Positions 47,263-58,655 of a stretch of 64,000 bases of DNA are shown here, in pieces. Every line of letters begins with the position of its first letter. The first letter of the stretch is position 1. Where the stretch lies: positions 3,445,959 to 3,509,958 of the forward strand of contig NZ_CP069620.1 of assembly GCF_026109735.1 (NCBI RefSeq), in the 5' to 3' direction. Source of the stretch: Salinimicrobium tongyeongense (GTDB taxonomy: Bacteria; Bacteroidota; Bacteroidia; Flavobacteriales; Flavobacteriaceae). The notes beneath the pieces are model-generated. The model ran no database searches. It saw nothing but the letters and a program-made list of their open reading frames with translations, and was not told the DNA's origin. The position numbers and the translations under genes are program-made.

Positions 47263-47770
47263 TAGTTGTTGTATTTAATATTTTGAGATATTTTTTTAGT
47301 TCACTTATAAAAACTTCAGCTTCATCAATTTCTACGGAAATATTCAGGTCAAAAATGGCATTTTGGCCATCCATTTTTCTTCCCACTTTCAAGCCTGCCC
47401 GGGAAACCGAAACGAGAAAGTGGGCCAGTTTATTTTCCGGGGCGGTAAAAGAAATCAGCACATCATATTGAGCGTTTAAAAATGCTGAAGCAGCTTCAGA
47501 AATCCTGCCATTCCATCCAAAATCGGCATTGGAGATCACGGGGTACTCAAAAATGTCATTTTTAAGAGCTTTTTCTCGGCAAAAAACAAAAGAGACCTGC
47601 TGCTTTTGAAGGGAAAGATCATCCTGTAGCTTCAAAAATGGCAAAACTGCATGCTCATCTTCGGCATCAAGAATAAGGCCGAGTTGAAACCTGTTTTTTC
47701 CAGCAAAATTACCTGCCTGAGACTGCCATTTTTTACGCGCTAAAGCGAACCTTATTTCCTGAATTTTCAC
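47255..47770 (-). CDS. DUF6913-like protein with two palindrome copies
   Basis: 171 residues, soluble. It begins [20 protein letters not shown] and has [38 protein letters not shown] and [17 protein letters not shown]. The pattern matches DUF6913, a small Bacteroidota family of unknown function usually beside dapA. It carries two exact palindrome copies, 47351-47364 and 47549-47563, encoding Q-N-A-I-F and K-N-D-I-F. Two copies in one 516-base gene is the highest density in the window. Confidence 0.75.
   Translation of the reverse strand: MKIQEIRFALARKKWQSQAGNFAGKNRFQLGLILDAEDEHAVLPFLKLQDDLSLQKQQVSFVFCREKALKNDIFEYPVISNADFGWNGRISEAASAFLNAQYDVLISFTAPENKLAHFLVSVSRAGLKVGRKMDGQNAIFDLNISVEIDEAEVFISELKKYLKILNTTTNE
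47351..47364. repeat. Palindrome AAAAATGGCATTTT in the DUF6913 gene
   Basis: Exact 14-base copy in the coding region, in the frame that gives Q-N-A-I-F. Confidence 0.75.
47549..47563. repeat. Palindrome AAAAATGTCATTTTT in the DUF6913 gene
   Basis: Exact copy in the coding region, giving K-N-D-I-F; 198 bases from the other copy. Confidence 0.8.
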
Positions 47771-47827
47771 CGGGCAAAATTAGCGATATTCTTATTACCA
47801 AATGCAAGCGCACCTGCCTATTTTAGG

Positions 47828-48526
47828 CTATACCAGGTGCAAAAGCCTGAGTTTTTTTTCGGGGGTCACAAAAAAGAGAAAAACGAGTTTGATCGCGGCA
47901 AATTTTATAAGCGACGCCACGATCTCTACACTCAGATCTCTAAAGTAGAAAACCTCCATATCGCGCAAAATGTCTGAAAAAATAAAGGAAAGAGCAAAAC
48001 AGATATAGAAAACGGACTTTTTTGAAAAAGAATTTAAATAATATACAAGTGCGGTAATGGCAACAAAGAGAATATTGAGGTAGTAGAGCACATAGATCCA
48101 GAAGGCGAGCTCATGCCCAAGGTTGCGTTCAATCTCAATGATATGCACCCATAACAGATATACATAAATGGCTATTACGCCAATAAAATATAGGGTGGTA
48201 AAGCGGTTGCCCCTTTCATATTCAGTGTGTTTAATGGCCTCCCTGGCCAAAAAGATATAACCAATCAGCCACATTCCCAACTTAATATGTTCAAAATACC
48301 ACATGCTGCCACCCCACGAAAAAAGGGTTGCGCCCATTGCCATGCTAAGAAACATCAGAAAATTGAAGTTCTTAAAAGGGATCTTCCGCAGGTAGTAAAG
48401 GATTAGCGGGAAAAAGAAAAGGATTTCTCCTAACTTTCTGAGAAAAAAATCGTCTTTAAAAATACCTGTAAGGTTAACGCACATAGCAGAGACCGCCAGG
48501 AGAGAAAGAATAACCTTTTTTTTCAT
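47828..48526 (-). CDS. Multi-span membrane protein, possibly YhhN-like
   Basis: 232 residues, with about seven hydrophobic helices spread over the whole protein. The segment FALSFIFSDILRDMEVFYFR (about 181-200) has the F-x-SD pattern seen near the end of YhhN/lysoplasmalogenase proteins, but overall similarity is weak. The C-terminus is basic (VTPEKKLRLLHLV). It follows another similar-sized membrane protein gene on the same strand and may be a distant paralogue. Function unknown. Confidence 0.6.
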   Translation of the reverse strand: MKKKVILSLLAVSAMCVNLTGIFKDDFFLRKLGEILFFFPLILYYLRKIPFKNFNFLMFLSMAMGATLFSWGGSMWYFEHIKLGMWLIGYIFLAREAIKHTEYERGNRFTTLYFIGVIAIYVYLLWVHIIEIERNLGHELAFWIYVLYYLNILFVAITALVYYLNSFSKKSVFYICFALSFIFSDILRDMEVFYFRDLSVEIVASLIKFAAIKLVFLFFVTPEKKLRLLHLV

Positions 48527-48634
48527 TCATCAGGAAAATTGTCTGCAATATAGGAATTTTGTCAACAATAAATTTTATTGTCATAAATTTTAAGAAAAAC
48601 GAATCAAAAAAGCACTTCAGAAGAGAATATTTTA

Positions 48635-49321
48635 TCAAAACCCCGGAGGAAAGGTGCTTTTTCGTCGATGAACTGCATGCTGCACCATCGCATAAAAGGC
48701 AAGCACGTGGAATAAAGGATAAAAAATGGTCACGCTGATATCTGATATAATGAACAATTTGAAGAAGAGGGACAGTTCAGAAAGCACCAAAGAAGCTGCT
48801 GCCAGCATAAGCCATAAAGAAGCGTAATGAGATTTAAGAATATACTGGGTGAAGGTTACCGCCAGGAAAACAATAAGTACCAGGATATAGACAGAAGCTT
48901 CCATTTGCCTGGACGGAAGCACCTGGGGCAAAAGCTGGCTCATGGTGTAGTACAGGAATCCCAGAAAAACATACATGATAAGGAGGGAGATGAATTCCAC
49001 CAGGTGAATTTTTGCAATCCTGAACCCAATCAGCGCAAACAGGTAAAGGATGAACAGGGCGGCTCCCAGGCACCACAAAATTGGTATGAGGTGTTCAGCA
49101 AGACCATCGAGCATCAGCAAATCCCGCACGTAAAATAAAAGCAGGGCGACAACCATGGGCAGGAACCATTCTTTCACCTTGTACCTGTAGTACAAAATAA
49201 GCACCGGAATTAAAAGTACCGTTACAGGGTAAACAAGAACCTCAAGGCCAAGTATATAGCCAACCACAAAAAGTACCCCCAGAACCAGGAACAGCAAAAG
49301 CACTAGTTTACTTGTCTTCAC
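48635..49321 (-). CDS. Multi-span membrane protein, paralogue-like to the next gene
   Basis: 228 residues with seven or eight hydrophobic helices; GTG start (49321), giving MKTSKLVLLLFLVLGV. Short loops and the late pattern LAAASLVLSELSLFFKLFII parallel the FSDILRDMEVF region of its downstream neighbour, suggesting that the two genes are an ancient tandem pair. Ends HRRKSTFPPGF. Function unknown. Confidence 0.6.
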   Translation of the reverse strand: MKTSKLVLLLFLVLGVLFVVGYILGLEVLVYPVTVLLIPVLILYYRYKVKEWFLPMVVALLLFYVRDLLMLDGLAEHLIPILWCLGAALFILYLFALIGFRIAKIHLVEFISLLIMYVFLGFLYYTMSQLLPQVLPSRQMEASVYILVLIVFLAVTFTQYILKSHYASLWLMLAAASLVLSELSLFFKLFIISDISVTIFYPLFHVLAFYAMVQHAVHRRKSTFPPGF

Positions 49322-49472
49322 TCTTTGCGATTAGAAATTTTAAGCAGGTTTAATCAATTTAGCAGAAAAATAGTACAATTTTGTCTAAGACTGTCAACAA
49401 TTTACAAAAAATAGAATATTTGCTTCTTTTGCAAAAAATCATCTTATTCTGCTTTCCTTTTTCTAAAACCTA

Positions 49473-49480
49473 TATTTTTG
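49473..49480 (+). promoter_or_regulatory. -7 box (TATTTTTG) of the 5'-nucleotidase genes
   Basis: TATTTTTG, 18 bases before the ATG at 49499. The longer frame from the TTG at 49478 would start inside the box and is rejected. Confidence 0.55.
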
Positions 49481-49498
49481 TCTTTTTACAATTTAAAA

Positions 49499-50251
49499 AT
49501 GAAACGCTACCTACTCATATTGCTGCTGTCAACCGGGGCATGTAAATTTAACGACACCTACACCCCAGCCCGCATTGAAGGAAGACAGATCCAAATAACG
49601 CCCGACATACCGGCTAATGACTCCCTGGAAAAATTCATCACACCATACAAAGAGCACATCAACAAAGAGATGGCAGAGGTTTTGGCCTATGTACCTTATA
49701 ACCTCAGCAAATCTGACGGAAGCTACAACACGGCAATAGGCAACCTGTTGGCCGATGCCTTGATGGAGCTCTCAAACCCTCTTTTTAATGCCCGTACCGG
49801 AAAGAATATCGATATGGTATTGCTGAACCACGGCGGAATAAGATCATCAATCGCGAAGGGAAACGTGACCACCCGAACTGCTTTCCAGGTGATGCCTTTT
49901 GAAAATGAAGTGGTGGTTGCAGCATTAAAAGGAGAGGCTATAAGGGAAATGATAAGATACCTTATAGATTCGGGAACTGCCCATCCTGTAGCCGGGATCG
50001 AACTACAGCTCGATAAAGACAACAGCATCAAAAAAGTCCTGATCCAGGGGAAGCCTTTAGAAGATTCGGCAATTTATTATGTAGCCACCAACGATTACTT
50101 GCTCGAAGGCGGAGACAACATGACGTTCTTTTTAGAAGCCCTGGAAACGACCAGCCTTGATTACAAGATCAGGAACCTTTTAATAGATTATTTTAAAGCC
50201 AAAGATACTTTGAGGCCGGTGAGAGATCAACGTTTTATTAAAGCAGAATAA
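49499..50251 (+). CDS. 5'-nucleotidase C-terminal domain lipoprotein
   Basis: About 250 residues. The signal is MKRYLLILLLSTGAC. The rest is the substrate-binding domain of UshA-type 5'-nucleotidases: YNTAIGNLLADALMELS, MVLLNHGGIRSSIAKGNVTT, FQVMPFENEVVVAALKGEAI and TNDYLLEGGDNMTFFLEALE. The metallophosphatase domain is absent; it is encoded by the next gene, whose ATG overlaps this stop codon by one base. So this lipoprotein probably works in a complex with that protein at the cell envelope. Confidence 0.88.
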   Translation: MKRYLLILLLSTGACKFNDTYTPARIEGRQIQITPDIPANDSLEKFITPYKEHINKEMAEVLAYVPYNLSKSDGSYNTAIGNLLADALMELSNPLFNARTGKNIDMVLLNHGGIRSSIAKGNVTTRTAFQVMPFENEVVVAALKGEAIREMIRYLIDSGTAHPVAGIELQLDKDNSIKKVLIQGKPLEDSAIYYVATNDYLLEGGDNMTFFLEALETTSLDYKIRNLLIDYFKAKDTLRPVRDQRFIKAE

Positions 50252-51162
50252 TGGAAAGACGCAAGTTTATAAAGAACACAGCCGCTGCCGGAACCCTGGC
50301 AGGCCTGGGCAGCCTAAGCCTTTTATCTTTCACACCCCCTAAAAAGCTTAAGCATATCACCATCTTGCACACCAATGACGTGCATAGCCACATAGAACCT
50401 TTTGCCCGGGCGCACGCACAATATCCCGGCATGGGTGGTGCTGCCCGCCGGTACACGCTCATAAAGCAAATAAGGCAGGAAAATCCCAATACGCTGTTAT
50501 TCGATGCGGGAGATATTTTTCAGGGAACGCCTTATTTCAACTACTATGGCGGCGAACTCGAATTTAAGCTGATGAGCAAAATGGGCTATGATGCCGCCAC
50601 CATTGGCAACCACGACTTTGACAATGGCATTGATGGTTTGCTGGCTCAACTGCCTCACGCCCGGTTCCCTTTTGTGAATACCAATTACAATTTTGAGAAT
50701 ACTGTACTGGAAGGGCAGATCAAACCCTACAGGATCTTTTTAAAAGACGGAATAAAGATTGGCGTGTTTGGACTGGGCATTGAACTTAAAGGCCTGGTGG
50801 CAAAAAAGCATTATAAAGAAACAGAATATCTCGACCCGGTAGACACTACCAAAACCATTGTGAAGCAGTTAAAGGACGAGGAAAAATGCGAACTGGTAAT
50901 TTGCCTTTCCCACCTGGGTTACGAATACCAGGGCGATAAAATAAGTGACCAGAAACTTGCCGCTACCACTAAAGATATAGATTTGATCATTGGCGGGCAT
51001 ACACATACCTTTCTTCCAAAACCATCGGTGGTACTCAATGCAATTGGAGAAAAAGTATTGATCAATCAGGTGGGCTGGGCCGGTGTTAACCTGGGAAGAA
51101 TCGATTTTTACCTGGATGCTTCAGGAAAAAAGAACGGCGAGGGCGCAGCTATAGTTGTTTAG
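50251..51162 (+). CDS. 5'-nucleotidase N-terminal metallophosphatase domain, Tat-type signal
   Basis: 303 residues. The N-terminus MERRKFIKNTAAAGTLAGLG is a twin-arginine signal (RRKFIK). The metallophosphatase motifs are ITILHTNDVHSHIEPF, LLFDAGDIFQGTPYFN, ATIGNHDFDNGIDGL, ELVICLSHLGYEYQG and LIIGGHTHTF, all intact. The C-terminal nucleoside-binding domain is missing and is supplied by the preceding gene. Together the two make a 5'-nucleotidase of about 550 residues, encoded in reversed domain order and probably with two different export routes. Confidence 0.93.
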   Translation: MERRKFIKNTAAAGTLAGLGSLSLLSFTPPKKLKHITILHTNDVHSHIEPFARAHAQYPGMGGAARRYTLIKQIRQENPNTLLFDAGDIFQGTPYFNYYGGELEFKLMSKMGYDAATIGNHDFDNGIDGLLAQLPHARFPFVNTNYNFENTVLEGQIKPYRIFLKDGIKIGVFGLGIELKGLVAKKHYKETEYLDPVDTTKTIVKQLKDEEKCELVICLSHLGYEYQGDKISDQKLAATTKDIDLIIGGHTHTFLPKPSVVLNAIGEKVLINQVGWAGVNLGRIDFYLDASGKKNGEGAAIVV

Positions 51163-51218
51163 CTGAAGAACCTATTCCAGGAGGTTTCAGAAAAGAACCT
51201 GTCTAGAAAACTTGAGCC

Positions 51219-51231
51219 AAATGCCATTTTT
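51219..51231. repeat. Near-palindrome AAATGCCATTTTT
   Basis: Shortened copy (two A fewer on the left), in the gap between the nucleotidase gene and the response regulator. Confidence 0.5.
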
Positions 51232-51284
51232 GACACTTTACAGCCTGGCCTTCCGAAGTATGGAAGTCGGTATAAAGAGCTTTC

Positions 51285-51299
51285 AAAAATGCCATTTTT
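51285..51299. repeat. Palindrome AAAAATGCCATTTTT
   Basis: Exact copy, 66 bases from the near copy at 51219 and just past the receiver-protein stop codon (51306). Confidence 0.8.
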
Positions 51300-51305
51300 G
51301 GAAGG

Positions 51306-51695
51306 TTATGGCTGCAGCTCTTCCAGGGCCGATTTTGAGAGGGGTTTTGAAAGAAAATCATGCACATACGGAAACTGTTCCCGCTCTTCATTGAAGTCTT
51401 CAGTAGAAGAAGATAAAATATTGATACTGAATTTTTCAGTGATTCCTTTGTCCAGCTTTTCTAGTTCTGCCAAAAATTCCCAGCCAGACATAACGGGCAT
51501 GTTCACATCAACAAACAATACCCTTGGCACCTGCTCTTGAGCCTCCAGTTCTCGCTTTAGATGTGCTAGGGCCAAGTAAGGATCTGTAAAACTCATCACC
51601 ACGGCACCGGGATCATAAGCCCTAACCGCATATTCACATATCAGGTTATTGGTGCGGTCATCATCAACTATTATATACTGCTTCGGGTTCTTCAT
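51306..51695 (-). CDS. Single-domain response regulator
   Basis: 129 residues, a receiver domain only. It has YIIVDDDRTNNLICEYAVRA (acidic pocket), RVLFVDVNMPVMSGWEFL (phosphoacceptor Asp), ILSSSTEDFNEEREQ and VHDFLSKPLSKSAL (conserved Lys). There is no output domain. The gene overlaps the end of the multi-PAS kinase by 32 bases, so it is probably the phosphorylation partner of that kinase. Confidence 0.9.
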   Translation of the reverse strand: MKNPKQYIIVDDDRTNNLICEYAVRAYDPGAVVMSFTDPYLALAHLKRELEAQEQVPRVLFVDVNMPVMSGWEFLAELEKLDKGITEKFSINILSSSTEDFNEEREQFPYVHDFLSKPLSKSALEELQP

Positions 51696-54600
51696 CTTCT
51701 AGTTTCTTTATCCCGTTCTCCGGTTTAAATTCGATTGTAAATCGAGTTCCCTGGTTTTCTTCACTGCTCACCTCAATTTTTCCGCCCAAAAGCTCTACCT
51801 GGGTCTTCACCATAAAAAGCCCCATCCCTTTCCCCTCTACGTGGTGATGAAAACGTTTGTACAAACCAAAGATCTGATCCCCCTTTTTTGAAAGGTCAAT
51901 TCCCAACCCGTTATCTTTAAAAGTGAGAATCACATTACCCGCTTTTTCTTCGGAAGTAATCTCTATTACGGGAGGAACATGGGGCCTGCGATATTTTATA
52001 CTGTTAAAGATAAGGTTGTAAAAAATGCTGTGCAGATAGGTTTTTATGGAATTTACGGAAGGCACTTCAGAAAAATTGGTGATTATCTGAACATTTTCCT
52101 TCTGAATTACCTGGCCAATCCCCGATTTTACATTTTCAACCAGCCCCTGTAACATGACAGGCTCCTTTTTTTCACTCATATCTACCTTCACCTGCAGGAT
52201 GTTGTTCAGGTCTTTGATAATGACATCAAGCCGTTTGACGTTAGCAAGCAGCTCTTCCTGAAACCTGGTTTTAACTTCTACAGGATACTCTTCTTTGAGG
52301 AGTTCGCCCAGCCCCATAATGTTTGCTACAGGAGCCCGCAAGTTGTGGGAAATGATGTAAGAATACTGCTCCAGGCCTTTGTTCGCCGAAACAAGTTCTT
52401 CGGTATAGGCTTTCAGGTTTTTGTTGAGCTCGATGATCTTCAACTCCGATTCTTTTCTTTCGGTCACATCCCTGAAATATACTGAAAGTCCGCCCTTAGA
52501 AGGATATGCAGTCACATCGAACCATTTGTTCACCCTCTCAAAATATTCCTCAAAATCAACAATGTTCTGCTCTTTTGAAGCCTTGTAATAGCAGGTGTGG
52601 AATTTAGTACCAACGGCATCGGGAAAAACTTCCCAAAAGTTCTTTCCAAGAATGCGGTCTTTATGGCTTTCGAGTAATTTTTCGGCATGTTGGTTCCAGT
52701 AGGTCACCACCCAGTCATTATCAACGGTAAAGAACGCATCGCCAATACTTTCAAGAATGGTCTGCTTTTCTTCGGAAGCTTTTAAAGCCTTTAACTCCGA
52801 GTTTTTGATATGCGAAATGTCCTGCACGCTTCCGTTTATCCTAACACATTTACCATCTACAAAGGTTGGACGGCCTATCTTTCTCACCCAGCATTCATTT
52901 CCTTTTGCAGTGAGAATCTGCACCTCAAGATCGTAAGGCACATTATTATCTACAGCGTTTTTAAGTGCCGTTTTCATTCGCTCCTGGTTTTCACCTTCCT
53001 TACAAAAGAGGATCCCTTTTTCATGATCGGGTTTAAAATCTGGCGCCACTTCATGGATCTCTTTGGTAACCGGAGACCAGTACACGGTGTCCTGAACAAA
53101 ATCGAATTCAAAACTCCCTATGCGTGAAAGTTTGGAAGCTTCATCAAGCAGCTCCTCCAGTTTTTTCCTTTCGGTCACATCCTGTATCGCCCCAACCATT
53201 CTAAGGGCTTTTCCAGTCTCATCCCTAAGAATAAAACCTTTTTCTACCACAAAAGAGTATTTCCCGTTGGCATTTTGAAACCTGTACTCGGCTTCCCAAT
53301 GATTCTCAGTGCCTTTAATGGTACGGGACAGGCTCTCGTGCATCAACGACCTTTCTTCGGGATGTATGCAATTTACCCAGGAATCCAGTGACGGAGAAAA
53401 TTCTTCGGGGGAATAACCAAACAAGACATAAAAGGCGTCTCCCCAAAAAAGCCGATCCCTTTGAATATCCCAGTCGTAAATAGCATCAGAAGTAGCTTTG
53501 GAAACCAGTTCGTAACGGGCATTGGTTTCCTTGAGAGAGCGCACTGCCTCTACCCTGTCTGTAATATCAATTCCCACGCCCTGGAACTCCACCGGCTTTC
53601 CTTTGGCATCTGTAAGGCATATAAAATCCCACAAAGTAGGTTTTGCCTTTCCGTTCTTCTGCAATTTATCAACTTCTATCTGCTGAACCAGATTGGGGTG
53701 GTCTAGGCATTTTTTCAAAGTTCCGGTAAATTTTTCCCGGTCGTATTCCAGCACGCTTTCAGCAGCATTTTTACCTTCTAAAACTCCATCGGGGAAGATC
53801 CAGCTAAAATCACTGATAAATTTATCATTCACATAAGAATAGTTCCCTTTAAGATCTATCCTGGTGAGGTAGTTGGTCTGGGACTTGAGAATGGCACGCT
53901 GCCTGCTTTCACTCTGCTTTAACTTCAGCATAGCGTCTTTATAATCTGTCACGTCCTGTATGGAGCCTTCCAGCTTTACAGGTTCCCCCCTGCTATTTTT
54001 AACCAGTTTTCCTTTTTCATGCACCCATTTGATACTACCATCGGGCAGGATGATCCGGTGTTCAAAATCCATGTCCTTACTTCCGGAAAGGGCGGCACCG
54101 CGCTCCTGCAGAAAAGTCTCGAGATCATCGGGATGTATGGTTTGCAGGAAACCTTCAAAATCTAGGTTGTAATCCTCTTTTTTTCGCCCCCATATCCTGT
54201 AAACCTCATCACTCCAGAAAAAATCATTACCTGTCACTCCTATCTGCCAGTACCCGAATTTCGCCAATTCTTCGGCCCAAAGAAGTTTTTTGCTCTTATC
54301 TTCAAGCTTTTGTATGATCCTCTCTCTCTCGGTGATATCAATAGCGGTTACCAGTCGGCAGCTCCTGCCTTTAAAGAGAATACTGTACCCGTGCACTTCA
54401 ACAGTAATTAAAGAGCCATCTTTTTTCCTATGAATGAAATTACCTATATTAAGCAATCCCTTTTCATCCTTTATACGCTGCAAATTGGCAGTAAGAACCG
54501 GAATTTCTTCCTGAGGCCGGAGATCACTGAGATAGAAGTTTAAAAACTCTTCTTTTGTATAGCCATAATAATTCACTGCGGCCCGGTTAACTGCCAGGAT

Positions 54601-55428
54601 TTCGAGGGTTTCAAGATCAAATATCCAGTTTGGAAGCGGATTGAATTCAAACAAATGTTCATAATTCTTCTTTGACAGCAGTAACTCTTCCTCTGCTGTC
54701 TTTCTTCTCGAAATATCGCGGATGATGACTATTGCGGTTCTGGCATTCTCTGTTTCGTGGAATGATACTGCGGAAAATACATCTGCAGGAAAGCTGGAGC
54801 CGTCTTTTCTTTTCAGGATCATCTCCCCCACAAAACCCGCTTCAGAGCTTTTGGGCTCCAGAAGTCCCTTCGGAATTACAGCATAATCATCTATAATTCC
54901 ATTAAGGCCAAGCTCTGATAATTCTTGAGATGTTCTTTGAAACATCCTGTAGGCTGAAGGATTTGCTGCTAAAATCCTGCCCCCGGGCACAGTAAAAAGG
55001 ACTGCATCTATACTATTCTCAAAAATTGACTGATAGGCCATTTTGGATTTATCCGCAGCGTTTTGATTCCGCAGCTTAATTTTATCTATAATCAGAGGAA
55101 GTCTCTTTAGCCTGTCATTAAAAATGTATTCGTATGCCCCGGCTTCAAGAAGGCGCAGCGCTTTTTCTTCATTTTCAGGGCCTATAATGAGAATAAGGGG
55201 AATGTGCAGATTTTTAATAAGATCTGGGTACACATCATCAAACTTCTCCTGGTATTCGGCAATGACTAATCTGGCGCTGCCCTCATTTAGGGAATGAACA
55301 GCCTTTAAAAGCTCTTCTTTTACTGAAAACACCAGTATATTCCCCCTTCCTATCAGCCGGGCAACTTCTGCAGAAAGACTTTCTGAAGAAGAAAAAAGAA
55401 CAAAATTATTCACGACCCTTTCAAACAT
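51664..55428 (-). CDS. Multi-PAS sensor histidine kinase
   Basis: 1254 residues and apparently cytoplasmic: no clear membrane helix. Residues 1-120 look like a receiver domain without the phosphoacceptor (SARLVIAEYQEKF in place of the Asp strand). Then come about seven PAS/PAC units from about 130 to 1005, for example VLFTVPGGRILAANPSAYRM and LRMVGAIQDVTERKKLEELL. The H-box is QYSYIISHNLRAPVANIMGL (about 1033), followed by a HATPase domain with LTFKDNGLGIDLSKKGDQIF and GKGMGLFMVKTQVELLGG. It probably senses several signals and phosphorylates the receiver protein it overlaps. Confidence 0.93.
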   Translation of the reverse strand: MFERVVNNFVLFSSSESLSAEVARLIGRGNILVFSVKEELLKAVHSLNEGSARLVIAEYQEKFDDVYPDLIKNLHIPLILIIGPENEEKALRLLEAGAYEYIFNDRLKRLPLIIDKIKLRNQNAADKSKMAYQSIFENSIDAVLFTVPGGRILAANPSAYRMFQRTSQELSELGLNGIIDDYAVIPKGLLEPKSSEAGFVGEMILKRKDGSSFPADVFSAVSFHETENARTAIVIIRDISRRKTAEEELLLSKKNYEHLFEFNPLPNWIFDLETLEILAVNRAAVNYYGYTKEEFLNFYLSDLRPQEEIPVLTANLQRIKDEKGLLNIGNFIHRKKDGSLITVEVHGYSILFKGRSCRLVTAIDITERERIIQKLEDKSKKLLWAEELAKFGYWQIGVTGNDFFWSDEVYRIWGRKKEDYNLDFEGFLQTIHPDDLETFLQERGAALSGSKDMDFEHRIILPDGSIKWVHEKGKLVKNSRGEPVKLEGSIQDVTDYKDAMLKLKQSESRQRAILKSQTNYLTRIDLKGNYSYVNDKFISDFSWIFPDGVLEGKNAAESVLEYDREKFTGTLKKCLDHPNLVQQIEVDKLQKNGKAKPTLWDFICLTDAKGKPVEFQGVGIDITDRVEAVRSLKETNARYELVSKATSDAIYDWDIQRDRLFWGDAFYVLFGYSPEEFSPSLDSWVNCIHPEERSLMHESLSRTIKGTENHWEAEYRFQNANGKYSFVVEKGFILRDETGKALRMVGAIQDVTERKKLEELLDEASKLSRIGSFEFDFVQDTVYWSPVTKEIHEVAPDFKPDHEKGILFCKEGENQERMKTALKNAVDNNVPYDLEVQILTAKGNECWVRKIGRPTFVDGKCVRINGSVQDISHIKNSELKALKASEEKQTILESIGDAFFTVDNDWVVTYWNQHAEKLLESHKDRILGKNFWEVFPDAVGTKFHTCYYKASKEQNIVDFEEYFERVNKWFDVTAYPSKGGLSVYFRDVTERKESELKIIELNKNLKAYTEELVSANKGLEQYSYIISHNLRAPVANIMGLGELLKEEYPVEVKTRFQEELLANVKRLDVIIKDLNNILQVKVDMSEKKEPVMLQGLVENVKSGIGQVIQKENVQIITNFSEVPSVNSIKTYLHSIFYNLIFNSIKYRRPHVPPVIEITSEEKAGNVILTFKDNGLGIDLSKKGDQIFGLYKRFHHHVEGKGMGLFMVKTQVELLGGKIEVSSEENQGTRFTIEFKPENGIKKLEDEEPEAVYNS

Positions 55429-55881
55429 AATCGATGAAATGATTTTTTATCGGCAACCTGCAATTCAAAACGAAAATATACTTTTTTTAAAAGTAGACTA
55501 TCAGCGGCTTAAATTTTAACTTTAATCCTACACATTGATTTTCACCACCTTCAGCTCCTCATCACTTCCCGACAAACATTCGCCCATGACAAATTACCCG
55601 GTAAAAACAGACTTAATTTTAGTGAATTTTTTGGAATAATGAGGTGAGCAGGATCATAAAATATACATAGGCATTGCAGTAATTTTGCAGGCCAAAAGAA
55701 ACCAAACTTATTGACAATTAAATACATAAGTCCGGGTATTTTATTTCTGATAGGGAAGCCCGAATTAAAGTAACATCAAATTTGGGTTAAAATATGTTTT
55801 TGGAGCAGCTGCAACTGAATAAAAATTTAAATTTGCCCACTCTTATTTAGTTGAAAATGACATTGTAATAAAAAAACTGCC
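55429..55881. other. A+T-rich intergenic region
   Basis: About 450 bases between the divergent PAS kinase gene and a small plus-strand frame. No coding frame of note, no repeat copy and no strong hairpin is seen. A TATTTAG-like sequence near 55848 and an AAAATGACATTG fragment at 55855 may relate to the small gene, but I cannot assign a promoter. Confidence 0.5.
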
Positions 55882-56001
55882 ATGATTAAAAGAATAATTC
55901 AAAAAAGCTATGACCACTTCGATTTCCAGGAGAGATCGATGCTCACCATCTTTGTGATTCTTTCGGTAATATTAAGCGCCATACTTTCTTTCAGCGCCTA
56001 A
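55882..56001 (+). CDS. Possible 39-residue membrane protein
   Basis: From ATG at 55882 to TAA at 56001 the frame gives a charged N-terminus (MIKRIIQKSYDHFDFQERSM) and one hydrophobic helix (LTIFVILSVILSAILSF) ending SA. The order, basic start, amphipathic segment, one helix, is typical of small inner-membrane proteins. Its stop codon ends at the base before the last base of the convergent ligA, so the two genes abut without a gap. It is too short for most gene finders. Confidence 0.45.
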   Translation: MIKRIIQKSYDHFDFQERSMLTIFVILSVILSAILSFSA

Positions 56002-58651
<2,650 letters not shown>

Positions 58652-58655
<4 letters not shown>

